Part shown: piece after piece, positions 50,540 through 58,747 of the stretch
Layout of the letters: the number at the start of each line of letters is the position of its first letter
Position numbering within the stretch: the first letter of the stretch is position 1
DNA from: Microbacterium capsulatum
Lineage (GTDB): Bacteria > Actinomycetota > Actinomycetes > Actinomycetales > Microbacteriaceae
DNA: 64,000 nucleotides
Direction: 5' to 3'
NCBI RefSeq assembly: GCF_030865425.1
Contig: NZ_JAVFCB010000007.1
Coordinates: 201,235 to 265,234, forward strand
Made by a program: the position numbers and the translations under genes
Notes under the pieces: generated by a model
The model's input: the letters and a program-made list of their open reading frames with translations, nothing else
Told to the model about the DNA's origin: nothing
Databases searched by the model: none

Positions 50540-50540
50540 G

Positions 50541-51131
50541 TTGACCGCGGACGCGACGGATCCATTACCCGAGGACGCGCAGTCCCTGGCGGAACCCGGT
50601 CCCGCGTCCGAAGCTCCCTCGCCCGGCGGGGTCGCACCGCCCACGGGCGACGCCGGCCTTGCGCCGGCACCCGTCGAGTCCGAGGGCCTGGCGGACCTCC
50701 TCGCCGACCCCGAGATCGCGCCCGCCGAGGAGTCCGGTCCGCTCGCCGGCCTCCTCGCGACGCCCGAGGAGGCCGCGCCTGCGGAGGAGACCCCCGGGCT
50801 GGCCGAGATCCTCGCGGATCCGGATCCTTCGCTGTTCGGCGAGCCGGAGCCGGCAGCCGCCTCCGAGCGGACCGATCCGGCTGCGGATCCTGCCGCGTCA
50901 CCGCTCCCGCCGCTCGAACCGCTCGCGCCGGAGCGGTCCGGTCCGACTCCCGCCCCGCTCGCGCCCGAGGGCGGGAGCGGCGGCTACCTCGGTCTGATCG
51001 TGTTCGTCGTGTTCCTCCTCGCCGCCCTGCTGATCGGGGCGATCGCTCTCATCGTCTTCCTCGTCGCCCACGCGGCCTGGCCGTTCCCGACCGCCGCCGG
51101 GCTCCCGACTGCGGTGCTGCCTCTCGCCTGA
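50541..51131 (+). CDS. Ala/Pro/Glu-rich single-span membrane protein
   Basis: 196 residues from TTG at 50541, 5 nt after GGAGG. The first 145 residues are acidic, disordered and contain three degenerate repeats (GLADLLADPEIAP, GPLAGLLATPEEAAP, GLAEILADPDPS), each with an amphipathic helix. One C-terminal hydrophobic segment (about 148-180) anchors it. No family recognised. The repeats look like short docking helices. It follows dcd by 1 nt and likely shares its transcript. Confidence 0.6.
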   Translation: MTADATDPLPEDAQSLAEPGPASEAPSPGGVAPPTGDAGLAPAPVESEGLADLLADPEIAPAEESGPLAGLLATPEEAAPAEETPGLAEILADPDPSLFGEPEPAAASERTDPAADPAASPLPPLEPLAPERSGPTPAPLAPEGGSGGYLGLIVFVVFLLAALLIGAIALIVFLVAHAAWPFPTAAGLPTAVLPLA

Positions 51132-51198
51132 CGCGGCGATCCGGACGATCGGTCGGGTCCGCCGGACGCACGGTCGGGCGAGCGCGGGCGAGATCGAC

Positions 51199-51204
51199 CA
51201 GGCT
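51199..51204 (+). promoter_or_regulatory. -10 box of MFS gene, leaderless
   Basis: CAGGCT, a one-base variant of TAGGCT, 6 nt before the ATG at 51211. Confidence 0.4.
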
Positions 51205-51210
51205 GGAAGC

Positions 51211-52422
51211 ATGACCACGACCGCCCCTGTCCCCACCGCCGCCGTCGCGCCGGCGCGCCTGAACTACGGCGCCCTGCTCGCCATGATGACGACGGCGTTC
51301 CTGCTCGTCACGGCCGAGTTCCTGCCCGGCGGTCTGCTCACCGACATCGCCACCGCGATCGGGGTCACCCCGGGTCAGGCCGGGCAGATGGTCACCGTCA
51401 CGGCGCTCGCCGGGCTCATCGTGGCGCCGACGATCGGACTCCTGCTTCCGCGGCTGGACCGCCGATCCCTGCTCGTCTGGATGGCCGTCGGCGCCGCGGT
51501 CTCCAACCTCGTCGTGGCGATCGCGCCGAGCCTGCCGCTGCTGCTCCTCGCGCGCGTGCTGCTCGGGGCGTCGCTGAGCGGCTTCTGGTCGATGTCGGTG
51601 ACGGTCGCCGCCGGGATCGCCGGTCAGGAGCGGCTCGGCCGGGCGATGATGTTCACCGCCGGGGGCACGTCCCTCGCGACCGTGGCGGGCGTGCCCGCGG
51701 GTGTGCTGCTCAGCCAGGTGGTCGACTGGCGCGGGGTGTTCGGGATCGCGTCGGCCGCCTCCGTCCTGCTCGCCGTCGCCCTGCGGATCCTGCTCCCGAG
51801 CGTCCCCGCGGAGGGAGCCGCACGGCTGACCACGCTCGTCGACACGTTCCGCCGTCCCGGGATCGGGCTCGGCATCGTCGGGCACGTCCTCGTGGTGCTC
51901 GGGCATTTCCTCGCCTACACGTACATCCGACTGGCGCTCGAGCGCGTGCAGGCGCCGGGCGGGCACGCCGCGATCGGCGCCGACACGGTGATCCTGCTGC
52001 TCGCCCTGTTCGGCATCGGCGGTCTGGTCGGCAACGTCCTCATCGGCCTCGTCGTCGATCGGCACTACCGCATGCTCGCGGTCGTCACGCCGCTCGCGCT
52101 CGCCGCGATGGTGCTGCTGATGATCGCCCTGTCGGGATCCCTCTGGGCGGTCGGCGCGGTCGCGTTCGTGTGGGGCGTGTTCTTCGCCTCCTGGCTGCTC
52201 ATCGTGAACACCTGGATCGGGCACCGCATGCCGGACCGCCTCGAGGCGGGCGGGAGCCTGGTCGTGATGGGCTTCCAGGCCGCGATCATGACCGCCGCGG
52301 GTGTCGGCGGCGTGCTCGTCGACGGCATCGGCATCGCCCAGGTCTACGTCGTCGGCGCGGCCGCCCTGGTCGTCGGGGCCGTGCTGTTCGGGGTGTCCGC
52401 CCGGCTCGGCACCCGGCGCTGA
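51211..52422 (+). CDS. MFS exporter, DHA1/AraJ-like
   Basis: 403 residues and 12 hydrophobic segments. The blocks FLLVTAEFLPGGLLTDIA and GQAGQMVTVTALAGLIVAPTI resemble AraJ/PbuE/NepI-type exporters of sugars, purine nucleosides or drugs. It converges on an AraC-family gene, with a palindromic element in the 178-bp gap. The AraC protein may or may not control it. Confidence 0.88.
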   Translation: MTTTAPVPTAAVAPARLNYGALLAMMTTAFLLVTAEFLPGGLLTDIATAIGVTPGQAGQMVTVTALAGLIVAPTIGLLLPRLDRRSLLVWMAVGAAVSNLVVAIAPSLPLLLLARVLLGASLSGFWSMSVTVAAGIAGQERLGRAMMFTAGGTSLATVAGVPAGVLLSQVVDWRGVFGIASAASVLLAVALRILLPSVPAEGAARLTTLVDTFRRPGIGLGIVGHVLVVLGHFLAYTYIRLALERVQAPGGHAAIGADTVILLLALFGIGGLVGNVLIGLVVDRHYRMLAVVTPLALAAMVLLMIALSGSLWAVGAVAFVWGVFFASWLLIVNTWIGHRMPDRLEAGGSLVVMGFQAAIMTAAGVGGVLVDGIGIAQVYVVGAAALVVGAVLFGVSARLGTRR

Positions 52423-52513
52423 GGTCGCCGGGGCGGATCCGGACTCCAACCGGTTCAGGATCCGCACGGTCCCTCCGGCCCCCGAGCCCGTCGACGGGCC
52501 GTCGCCCACCTCG

Positions 52514-52572
52514 CTCGCTGGTCGCGACACGCCCTCATTCGGGCGGTTTGGCGACGATTCGCGACCAGCGAG
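52514..52572. repeat. Two-tier palindrome between convergent genes
   Basis: CTCGCTGGTCGCGA (52514-52527) pairs perfectly with 52559-52572. Inside, CGCCC/GGGCG forms a second hairpin at 52530-52545. It resembles the other palindromic families of this window, and probably ends transcription in both directions. Confidence 0.7.
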
Positions 52573-52600
52573 CAGAGGGGTGCGGGGGTTGCGAGGGTGC

Positions 52601-53503
52601 TCAGGCCGTGCGGGCCAGCCGCCAGGCGGACGGCGTCTGGCCCGTGCGACGGCGGAACGCGCGGCTGAAGCCCTCGTCGGAGTTGTAGCCGAGGTCGCGG
52701 GAGATCTCGCTGACCTGGCAGCCGAGGGCGAGACGGTCCTGCGCGGCGCGGATCCGCACGTCCGTGACGTAGCTCGCCGGGGATGTGCCGAACGCCGCGC
52801 GGAACCGCTCGGCGAACACCGTGCGCGACATCGCGCCGACGTTGGCGAGGCCCTCGACGGTCCAGTCCCGGCCGGGCGCGGCGTGGATCGCCTCGATCAC
52901 CTTCTCCAGGAACGGGTCGCTCGTGCGCGCCGGCCAGCCCGCCGGCGCGCAGCCGTGCGCGGCCCACGCCCGGATCACCGAGACGAGCACGGTGTTCGCC
53001 ATCATCCGGCAGACGACCCCGTCGCCCGCGCGCTGCGGCGAGCCGAGCGGTGCGGCGGTGAGATCCTCGCCGAGCTGGGTGGCGAGCGTGGCGGCGGCCG
53101 GCTCGTGGTGGGCGAAGTCGCGGACCAGCGCGAGGTCGGGGAGGGCGTCGGCGACGTGCCGGGCTCGGTCGGTGAGGGCGAGGGTGGAGACGAGGATCCG
53201 GGCGCCGGGATCCGTCCGCAGCGACAGGGCCGAACGGCCGGGGGTGAGGATCGCATCGCCGGCCGCGAGCGACATCGGGCGTCCGTCGCACAGCGTGCGC
53301 ACGGCGCCCTCGATCACGTAGACGAGGGAGAGCGCGTCGCGCTCGAGGGCGACGATCTCGCCCGGGGCGGGGGCGATCCGCACCTGACGGCGCAGACGCA
53401 CGTCGACCGCGGCGAGCAGCGCCTCGACCGCGCCCGGGTCCTCCCGCATCGCGCCCGGCGCCGCGACGTCGTGCGCCGGGCGGCCTTCCGCGATGAGAGT
53501 CAT
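52601..53503 (-). CDS. AraC-family regulator with cupin domain
   Basis: 300 residues. The N-terminal half (about 15-190) is a cupin_6 ligand domain, and the C-terminal HTH_18 pair has the typical SRTVFAERFRAAFGTSPASYVTDVRI and ISRDLGYNSDEGFSRAFRRRTGQTPSAWR. Relatives respond to small molecules and often control a neighbouring exporter or oxidoreductase; the convergent MFS gene is a candidate target. Confidence 0.92.
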   Translation of the reverse strand: MTLIAEGRPAHDVAAPGAMREDPGAVEALLAAVDVRLRRQVRIAPAPGEIVALERDALSLVYVIEGAVRTLCDGRPMSLAAGDAILTPGRSALSLRTDPGARILVSTLALTDRARHVADALPDLALVRDFAHHEPAAATLATQLGEDLTAAPLGSPQRAGDGVVCRMMANTVLVSVIRAWAAHGCAPAGWPARTSDPFLEKVIEAIHAAPGRDWTVEGLANVGAMSRTVFAERFRAAFGTSPASYVTDVRIRAAQDRLALGCQVSEISRDLGYNSDEGFSRAFRRRTGQTPSAWRLARTA

Positions 53504-53600
53504 GGTGAGGGGAACCGTGGTGCGGGGGCGGCTATTCCGGCGTGCGGAAGACGGAGGGCGAGGGGCCCGCGGATCCCTCGCCCTCTAGGCCCGTGCACGA

Positions 53601-54395
53601 TCAGTCGTGCAGGTGGATGTGAAGGTGGTTCCCCGGGCCGCGGCGTCCACCGTGGTGCGGGAAGTCGCGTCCGCCGAAGCCAGGCTGCCCGAAGCCGGCG
53701 TGCCCGAAGTCCGGCTGCTCGAAGCCCGGCTGCTCGAAGCCCGTGTGCTCGGACGGGGCGTGCCCGTGGCGCAGACCGTGCTCAAACGCGGCGCGACGGT
53801 CGCAGTCCTCGCCGTGTCCGTCGCCGTGTCCGTGCGGGTGGGGGCCGAACTCGGGGCGCCCGAACCGGCCGTGGCCGAAGCGCCGGTGGAACTCGGCATG
53901 GTGCTCGCGCGGATCGAAGCCGGATAGGCGCCCGGATCCGCGAGGGTCGGAGCCCCGTCCCGCGCGCTCGGCGCGGGGGCGGCGCGGGAGGCGGGTGCCC
54001 TCCTGCCAGCCGAGACCTCGGGCGAGCTTCTCGAGGGAGGCCGCCATCGCGGTGAACTCGTCCTCGTCGAGGATGCCGGCGACCTGGGCGTGGATCTCCG
54101 AGACGGCCGAGGTCAGGCGCGCCTTCGCGGCGGCGCCCGGTGCGGTCAGCGTCCAGCCGGGGTCGCCGCGTTCGATCCAGCCGAGCTCGGCGAGGCGGCG
54201 CAGCTTCGGGCCGTGCGGCACGCGGTCGGCGGGGACCGTGCCATCGAGGAGGTTCAGGATCCGCCACTCGCGGCGGGTGATCCCCTCGTCCTCGAACGCG
54301 GTCGCGAACCGGTCGGCGACGAGACGGTCGACGGCGGTGATCCAGAAGCCGAACGGACGGCCGCTGGGAGCGGGGGTGTCGTCAGGGGTGTTCAT
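53601..54395 (-). CDS. Winged-helix regulator with His/Gly-rich tail
   Basis: 264 residues from ATG 54395 (AAAGGA 8 nt upstream). Residues about 15-120 have a MarR-like winged helix (FEDEGITRREWRILNLLDG, LRRLAELGWIERGDPGWTLT). Residues about 130-264 are a low-complexity tail with some 25 His, much Gly and Phe, and repeating HxH and GFEQPGF/GFGQPGF units, ending HLHIHLHD. Such tails bind Ni, Co, Zn or Cu. The gene is divergent from a second regulator with its own His-rich stretch, an unusual pairing. Confidence 0.75.
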   Translation of the reverse strand: MNTPDDTPAPSGRPFGFWITAVDRLVADRFATAFEDEGITRREWRILNLLDGTVPADRVPHGPKLRRLAELGWIERGDPGWTLTAPGAAAKARLTSAVSEIHAQVAGILDEDEFTAMAASLEKLARGLGWQEGTRLPRRPRAERAGRGSDPRGSGRLSGFDPREHHAEFHRRFGHGRFGRPEFGPHPHGHGDGHGEDCDRRAAFEHGLRHGHAPSEHTGFEQPGFEQPDFGHAGFGQPGFGGRDFPHHGGRRGPGNHLHIHLHD

Positions 54396-54437
54396 GGGTG
54401 ATGTCCTTTGCTTGTCATAGTGCATGTATATGCAGTG

Positions 54438-54462
54438 TGACATGCAATCTGAATCCATGTCA
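54438..54462. promoter_or_regulatory. CATG-type operator cluster
   Basis: TGACATG (54438-54444) and CATGTCA (54456-54462) form a perfect inverted repeat with 11 bp between. Two more CATG sites (CATGTATATG near 54423, CACATGTAA near 54467) surround it. It overlaps the -35 region of the gene at 54484 and is within the divergent promoter of the partner gene. Confidence 0.65.
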
Positions 54463-54471
54463 AGTCACATG

Positions 54472-54477
54472 TAAAAT
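54472..54477 (+). promoter_or_regulatory. -10 box of MarR gene, leaderless
   Basis: TAAAAT, 6 nt before the GTG at 54484. Confidence 0.55.
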
Positions 54478-54483
54478 CGGAGG

Positions 54484-55050
54484 GTGGCAGAACCTGAGAT
54501 CCCGGATCCCCTCGATGCGATCGTCGCGGCGCTCGCGCGCCTGCGCGGCCGCGGCCCGCACGGCCGGGGTCCGCGCGAGCACGACCGACTGCACGAGGGC
54601 CTCCCGAGGCACGAGGGCATGCCGATGCACGGCGGTCATGGGGGCCCGCACGGGGATCCGCACGCGCACGGCGGCCCGCACTGGCGCGGCATGCCGTGGG
54701 GCGGTGACCCCGGTGCGCGCGGCGAGGTACCCGCCCGGCTGCGCATGCTGGACGCGCTCGCCGGCGGCCCGCTCAGCGTGAGCGCGGTGGGCGAGGCGAT
54801 CGGCGTGGATCAGCCGCGCGCGTCCCGGCTGGTGCAGCAGGGCGTCGAGCGCGGCTGGCTGCTGCGCGAAGCGGATCCGGACGACGCCCGCCGCACCCGT
54901 ATCGTCCTCACCGACGACGGACGGCGGATGATCCGCGGCTTCCGCGGGGAGCGGCGCGAGGCGCTGCGTGGCGCGCTCGCCGCCCTGACGCCCGAGGAGC
55001 AGCACGAGTTCGCCCGGCTGCTGGCCAAGGTCGCCGACAACTGGCGCTGA
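54484..55050 (+). CDS. MarR-family regulator with His-rich N terminus
   Basis: 188 residues. After a short helix, residues about 24-75 are His/Gly/Pro-rich (RGPHGRGPREH, MHGGHGGPHGDPHAHGG). A normal MarR winged helix follows (LSVSAVGEAIGVDQPRASRLVQQGVERGWLLREADPDDARRTRIVLTDDG), and the dimer helix is C-terminal. The His-rich stretch interrupts what is usually the first dimerisation helix region. With the divergent partner it suggests a two-regulator metal switch. No metal transporter lies directly beside them except the Atg22-like MFS gene. Confidence 0.8.
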   Translation: MAEPEIPDPLDAIVAALARLRGRGPHGRGPREHDRLHEGLPRHEGMPMHGGHGGPHGDPHAHGGPHWRGMPWGGDPGARGEVPARLRMLDALAGGPLSVSAVGEAIGVDQPRASRLVQQGVERGWLLREADPDDARRTRIVLTDDGRRMIRGFRGERREALRGALAALTPEEQHEFARLLAKVADNWR

Positions 55051-55069
55051 TCGGGGTCGATCGACCGGA

Positions 55070-56470
55070 TCAGGCCCGCGCGCGCTCCCGCACCGGCAGG
55101 AGCAGCAGCAGCCCGGCGAGCAGCACCACCACGATCCCGAGGATCCCGAACTTCGTCGCGCCGGTGAGCCAGATGAGCACCGTCCAGGCGCCGGGGGCGA
55201 TCCAGCTCGCCGCCCGCCCTGTGGTGGCGTACAGGCCGAAGACCTCGCCCTCGCGGCCCGCGGGCGTGACCCGCGCCAGGAACGACCGCGCCGCCGACTG
55301 CGCCGGGCCGACGAAGGCGCAGAGGATCAGCCCGCCCACCCAGAACACCGTCTTGCCCGCGTCGGCGAACGCGAACACCGCCAGTCCGGCGATCGTCATG
55401 CACGCGAGCGAGAGCAGGATCAGGCGCTTGGGGCCCCAGCGGTCGTCCAGACGGCCGACGAGGATCGTGGAGACTCCGGCGATGAGGTTGGCCGCGACAC
55501 CGAAGATCACGAGGTCGTCGAAGCCGAAGCCGAACACGGTCTTTCCGATCACGGCGCCGAACGCGAACACGCCCGCGAGCCCGTCGCGGAACACCGCGCT
55601 CGCGACGAGGAACCAGAACGTCGTGCGGGTGCGCTCGTCGCGGTAGAGGCCGATGACGTCCTTCACGAGCAGCACGTACGAGGTGAAGAAGCCGACCTTG
55701 CGATCGGGGCGGCCCATCGACGGCTCCGGCACGTTGAGGAAGATCGGGATCGAGAACAGGATCGCCCACACGGCGCAGCCGACCGCGATGACGCGGAACG
55801 GCAGGCCGCCCTCCGTCGAGAGCCCGAACCATTGCGCCCTGTTCAACACGATCACCAGCGCGAGCGCGACGATCCCGCCGAGGTAGCCGAAGCCCCAGCC
55901 GATCCCGGACACCCGGCCGACGGTCTTCGAGGTCGCGATCGAGATGAGCATCGCGTTCGAGTTCACCGACGCGATCTCGCTGAACACCGTGCCGGCCGAG
56001 ACGAGCGCGACACCGAGCCAGAACAGCGCCGGCGTCGGCGTGACGAACCAGAGGCCGAACATGCACAGGATCAGGGCGCCCGTGCCGATCCCCAGCCACA
56101 GCTTCTGCCGGCCGGCCGCGTCGGCGCGCTGTCCGAGCACGGGGGCGAGCAGCAGGATCCCGATGCCGGCGATCGTCGCGCCCAGCCCCAGTCCGCTCGC
56201 GAGGTCCGCGATCGCGGCGACCTTCGCGGGATCCTTCTCCGGGAGCTCGGCGATGTCAGACGGCAGGAACGCGTTGGACACGAGGTACAGCGCGGTGAAG
56301 ATGAAGGTGAGGATCACGGAGTGGAAGGGCTGCGTCGCCCAGTCCCACAGCGCCCAGGAGTAGACCTGCTTCTTCGGCGCGGGAGTGTCGCCGCGCAGTT
56401 CCAGTCCCACGACCGCGACGGCGCCGCTGTTGGCGGTCGCCGGCGGCTCGGGCTGATCGCCGTTGCTCAT
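55070..56470 (-). CDS. Atg22/UMF1-like MFS transporter
   Basis: 466 residues from ATG 56470. Signatures of the UMF1 group are YSWALWDWATQPFHSVILTFIFTALY at the N terminus, LLLAPVLGQRADAAGRQK and a KVGFFTSYVLLVKDVIGLYRDERT central loop; 12 spans. Yeast Atg22 exports amino acids from the vacuole; bacterial substrates are unknown. It converges on the MarR gene 19 bp away. Confidence 0.88.
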   Translation of the reverse strand: MSNGDQPEPPATANSGAVAVVGLELRGDTPAPKKQVYSWALWDWATQPFHSVILTFIFTALYLVSNAFLPSDIAELPEKDPAKVAAIADLASGLGLGATIAGIGILLLAPVLGQRADAAGRQKLWLGIGTGALILCMFGLWFVTPTPALFWLGVALVSAGTVFSEIASVNSNAMLISIATSKTVGRVSGIGWGFGYLGGIVALALVIVLNRAQWFGLSTEGGLPFRVIAVGCAVWAILFSIPIFLNVPEPSMGRPDRKVGFFTSYVLLVKDVIGLYRDERTRTTFWFLVASAVFRDGLAGVFAFGAVIGKTVFGFGFDDLVIFGVAANLIAGVSTILVGRLDDRWGPKRLILLSLACMTIAGLAVFAFADAGKTVFWVGGLILCAFVGPAQSAARSFLARVTPAGREGEVFGLYATTGRAASWIAPGAWTVLIWLTGATKFGILGIVVVLLAGLLLLLPVRERARA

Positions 56471-56567
56471 GCTCAGAGTCTCGTGCGTGCGGGTGAACGG
56501 AGGGTAGCGGCACGCCGGATCGGGCATCGCAGCGTCTGGTCGCGGTCGCGTGCGCCCGGATCCGCGT

Positions 56568-56639
56568 GCCGAACTCAGTCGGTGCGGCCTTCATCCCGGC
56601 GGAGGGGGGGCCGGTGCGGGAGTCCTGACTGAGTTCGGT
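56568..56639. repeat. Palindromic repeat family C, intergenic copy
   Basis: GCCGAACTCAGTC (56568-56580) pairs with GACTGAGTTCGG (56627-56638). It lies in the 231-bp gap between the Atg22-like and TOPRIM-like genes. The arms match those inside the AAG gene (5957-6022). Nothing else is evident in this gap. Confidence 0.7.
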
Positions 56640-56689
56640 ACCCGCGGAGGGTGCGCCCGGGGTTCGACGCCCGGGCGCGTGCGACCGGG

Positions 56690-56695
56690 TAACGT
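56690..56695 (+). promoter_or_regulatory. -10 box of TOPRIM gene, leaderless
   Basis: TAACGT, 6 nt before the ATG at 56702. Confidence 0.45.
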
Positions 56696-56701
56696 CGGAC
56701 C

Positions 56702-57262
56702 ATGGTGCTGCCCATCGTGCTCGTCGAGGGGGAGAGCGATCGGCTCGCCCTCATCGAGGCCGCGCTCGTGCGCGGGGAGCCGAGCCTGGACGCTCGCGCC
56801 GACGTGGTGTCGCTGGGCGGGATCACGAACCTGCGCTCGTGGCTGGAGCGGCGCGATCCGCTCGTGCCCGTGCGCGGGCTCTACGACGCGGCCGAGCTGC
56901 GGTACGTCGTCGGCGCGCTCGTCGCGAGCGGGATGCTGCCGGATGGCGTGTCAGATCCGGATCCCGATCCGGTGGCCGCGCTCGGCTTCTTCGGCTGCGA
57001 CCAGGATCTGGAGGACGAGGTGATCCGCGCGGCCGGGCCGGAGCTCGTGCTGGAGACGCTGGCCGCTCGCGGGGAGCTGGCGCTGTTCCGCACGTTCCAG
57101 GGGCAGCCGGCGCAGCGGGTCCGCTCGGTCGAGGCGCAGCTGCACCGTTTCGCCGCCACCGCGAGCGGGCGCAAGGCGCGCTTCGCCGCGGACGTGATCG
57201 CGGCGCTGCCCGCCGAGCGACTGCCGGATCCGCTCGCGCGAGTGCTGGACGCTGTGCGCTGA
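56702..57262 (+). CDS. Lone TOPRIM-like (OLD-type) protein
   Basis: 186 residues. The start IVLVEGESDRLALIEAALVRGE is a TOPRIM motif 1 (the catalytic Glu in VEGESD), as in OLD-family nucleases. GGITNLRSWL and GLYDAAELRYV (in place of the usual DxD motif, here only one D) follow. The ATPase half of OLD proteins is missing. The C-terminal half is helical. It could be a small nucleotidyl-transfer or binding protein; its job is unknown. It ends before a group of repeats. Confidence 0.6.
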   Translation: MVLPIVLVEGESDRLALIEAALVRGEPSLDARADVVSLGGITNLRSWLERRDPLVPVRGLYDAAELRYVVGALVASGMLPDGVSDPDPDPVAALGFFGCDQDLEDEVIRAAGPELVLETLAARGELALFRTFQGQPAQRVRSVEAQLHRFAATASGRKARFAADVIAALPAERLPDPLARVLDAVR

Positions 57263-57291
57263 GCCGGGCTGATCCGGGCTGAGCACCCACA

Positions 57292-57406
57292 GTGTCCCAC
57301 TTTCTGCTGCTGAAACGGGGTTCAGGCAGCAGAAAGTGGGACACGGTGGTGTGAAAAGTGGGACACGGTCCGGGAGCGGAGTGGGACACGGTCCGGGAGC
57401 GGAGTG
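57292..57406. repeat. 19-bp hairpin plus tandem repeats
   Basis: GTGTCCCACTTTCTGCTGC (57292-57310) pairs perfectly with 57326-57344. The arm word AGTGGGACACGG then recurs twice more, and a unit of about 24 bp (GGACACGGTCCGGGAGCGGAG) is present in two tandem copies at 57361-57406. It lies between two convergent genes. Confidence 0.75.
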
Positions 57407-57450
57407 GGGCTGTGCGGGAGAGCCAGGGTCGGGGCGGGTCGCGCCCCGGG

Positions 57451-58425
57451 TCAGTGCGCGGTCGTCACACCGAGCGAGTCGTGCACGATCACGGCGGCGG
57501 CCCGCGCTCCGGCGCCGGCCGCGACGATGAGCTGCTGCGGGCCGGGGGAGGCGGCGTCGCCGGCGGCGTACAGGCCGCGCTCGCTGGTGCGGCCGGATCC
57601 GTCGGTGATCAGGTGCCCTCCATCGTCGAGCTGCGGGTCGATCCCGGACAGGAAGCCCAGGTCGAGCGACCATTCCGGGCGCACGAAGCCGCCCTCGAGC
57701 GGGATCCGGGTGCCGTCCTCGAGTTCGGCGGCCTCGAGCCGGCCCTTCTCGCCGATCAGCGCGCGGATCGGGCGACGTTCGACCGTGAGGCCGAGTGCGG
57801 CGAGCTCCGCCTCTGCCACCGCGTCGATCACGGGGGCGCCGTGCGTGAAGACGGTGAGGTCACGGCTCCACCGGGCGACGAGCCTGGCCCGGTCGGCGAG
57901 GTCGTCGGACTGGCCGATCAGCGCGATCGGGCGGTCGCGCATCTCGAACCCGTCGCACGCGGCGCAACTGAACAGGCTCATGCCGTAGAAGCCGCGCAGG
58001 TCCGGGACCTCGGGCAGGGTCTCCCGCAGCCCGGTCGCCAGCAGCACCGCACGCGCCTGGACCGTCTCGGTGGCGGTCGTCCGTCCGATCCACGCCGTGA
58101 AGAGCGGATCCGGATCCTCCGTGCGCGCCACCGAGAGCACCCGCTGCCGCGTGCGGATCTCGACCGACGGGTAGTCGGCGAGCTCGGCCCGCGCGAGCTT
58201 GCGCAGCTCGTGCGGCGGGATCCCGTCGCGCGTGAGGAAGCCGTGCGAGTTGATCGTGGCGGCGTTGCGCGGACGGTCGGCGTCGACGATGAGCACGCGC
58301 GCGAGCGAACGGGCGAGGTTCAGCGCGGCGGAGAGCCCGGCCGGGCCCCCGCCGATGATGAGCACGTCGTACGGCTCGGACGCGGTCCCGTCGAGAACCT
58401 CAGGGACCGCGGGACCCTCAGTCAT
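57451..58425 (-). CDS. Thioredoxin-reductase-like flavoprotein
   Basis: 324 residues. An N-terminal FAD motif ([17 protein letters not shown]), a redox pair SCAACDG near residue 155 and a C-terminal GLYAAGDA block are typical of the thioredoxin reductase fold. The NADPH domain has a weak dinucleotide motif ([13 protein letters not shown] in place of GxGxxA), so NADPH use is uncertain; it is closer to NAD(P)/FAD oxidoreductases of the ferredoxin-dependent or disulfide class. It is the last gene of the sulfur operon and overlaps the ferredoxin gene by 8 nt. Confidence 0.85.
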   Translation of the reverse strand: MTEGPAVPEVLDGTASEPYDVLIIGGGPAGLSAALNLARSLARVLIVDADRPRNAATINSHGFLTRDGIPPHELRKLARAELADYPSVEIRTRQRVLSVARTEDPDPLFTAWIGRTTATETVQARAVLLATGLRETLPEVPDLRGFYGMSLFSCAACDGFEMRDRPIALIGQSDDLADRARLVARWSRDLTVFTHGAPVIDAVAEAELAALGLTVERRPIRALIGEKGRLEAAELEDGTRIPLEGGFVRPEWSLDLGFLSGIDPQLDDGGHLITDGSGRTSERGLYAAGDAASPGPQQLIVAAGAGARAAAVIVHDSLGVTTAH

Positions 58426-58747
58426 GGCCGTCCCCCTGGGGCGGGAGCGCGGCCACGAGCGGGTGGTCGAACGAGTACACCCCGACCTTCGCCGCACCGC
58501 CGGGCGAGCCGATCTCCGCGAAGAAGTCGACGTTCGCCGTGTAGTAGTCGGACCACTCGTCGGGCAGGTCGTCCTCGTAGTAGATCGCCTCGACGGGGCA
58601 GACCGGCTCGCAGGCGCCGCAGTCGACGCACTCGTCGGGGTGGATGTAGAGCGAGCGCTCGCCCTCGTAGATGCAGTCCACGGGGCACTCGTCGATGCAC
58701 GCGCGGTCCTTGACGTCGACGCAGGGCAGCGCGATCACGTACGTCAC
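58418..58747 (-). CDS. fdxA: 7Fe ferredoxin
   Basis: 109 residues from GTG. Cysteines fit the 3Fe-4S/4Fe-4S type: [21 protein letters not shown] then [23 protein letters not shown]. It carries low-potential electrons. It lies between fprA and the flavoprotein gene, with overlaps at both ends, so reductase and ferredoxin are made together. Confidence 0.93.
   Translation of the reverse strand: MTYVIALPCVDVKDRACIDECPVDCIYEGERSLYIHPDECVDCGACEPVCPVEAIYYEDDLPDEWSDYYTANVDFFAEIGSPGGAAKVGVYSFDHPLVAALPPQGDGHD

Noticed and set aside
57451..58425. Calling this gene trxB
   Set aside because: The NADPH motif is poor and it sits with ferredoxin and fprA and not with thioredoxin, so a more general name is safer.
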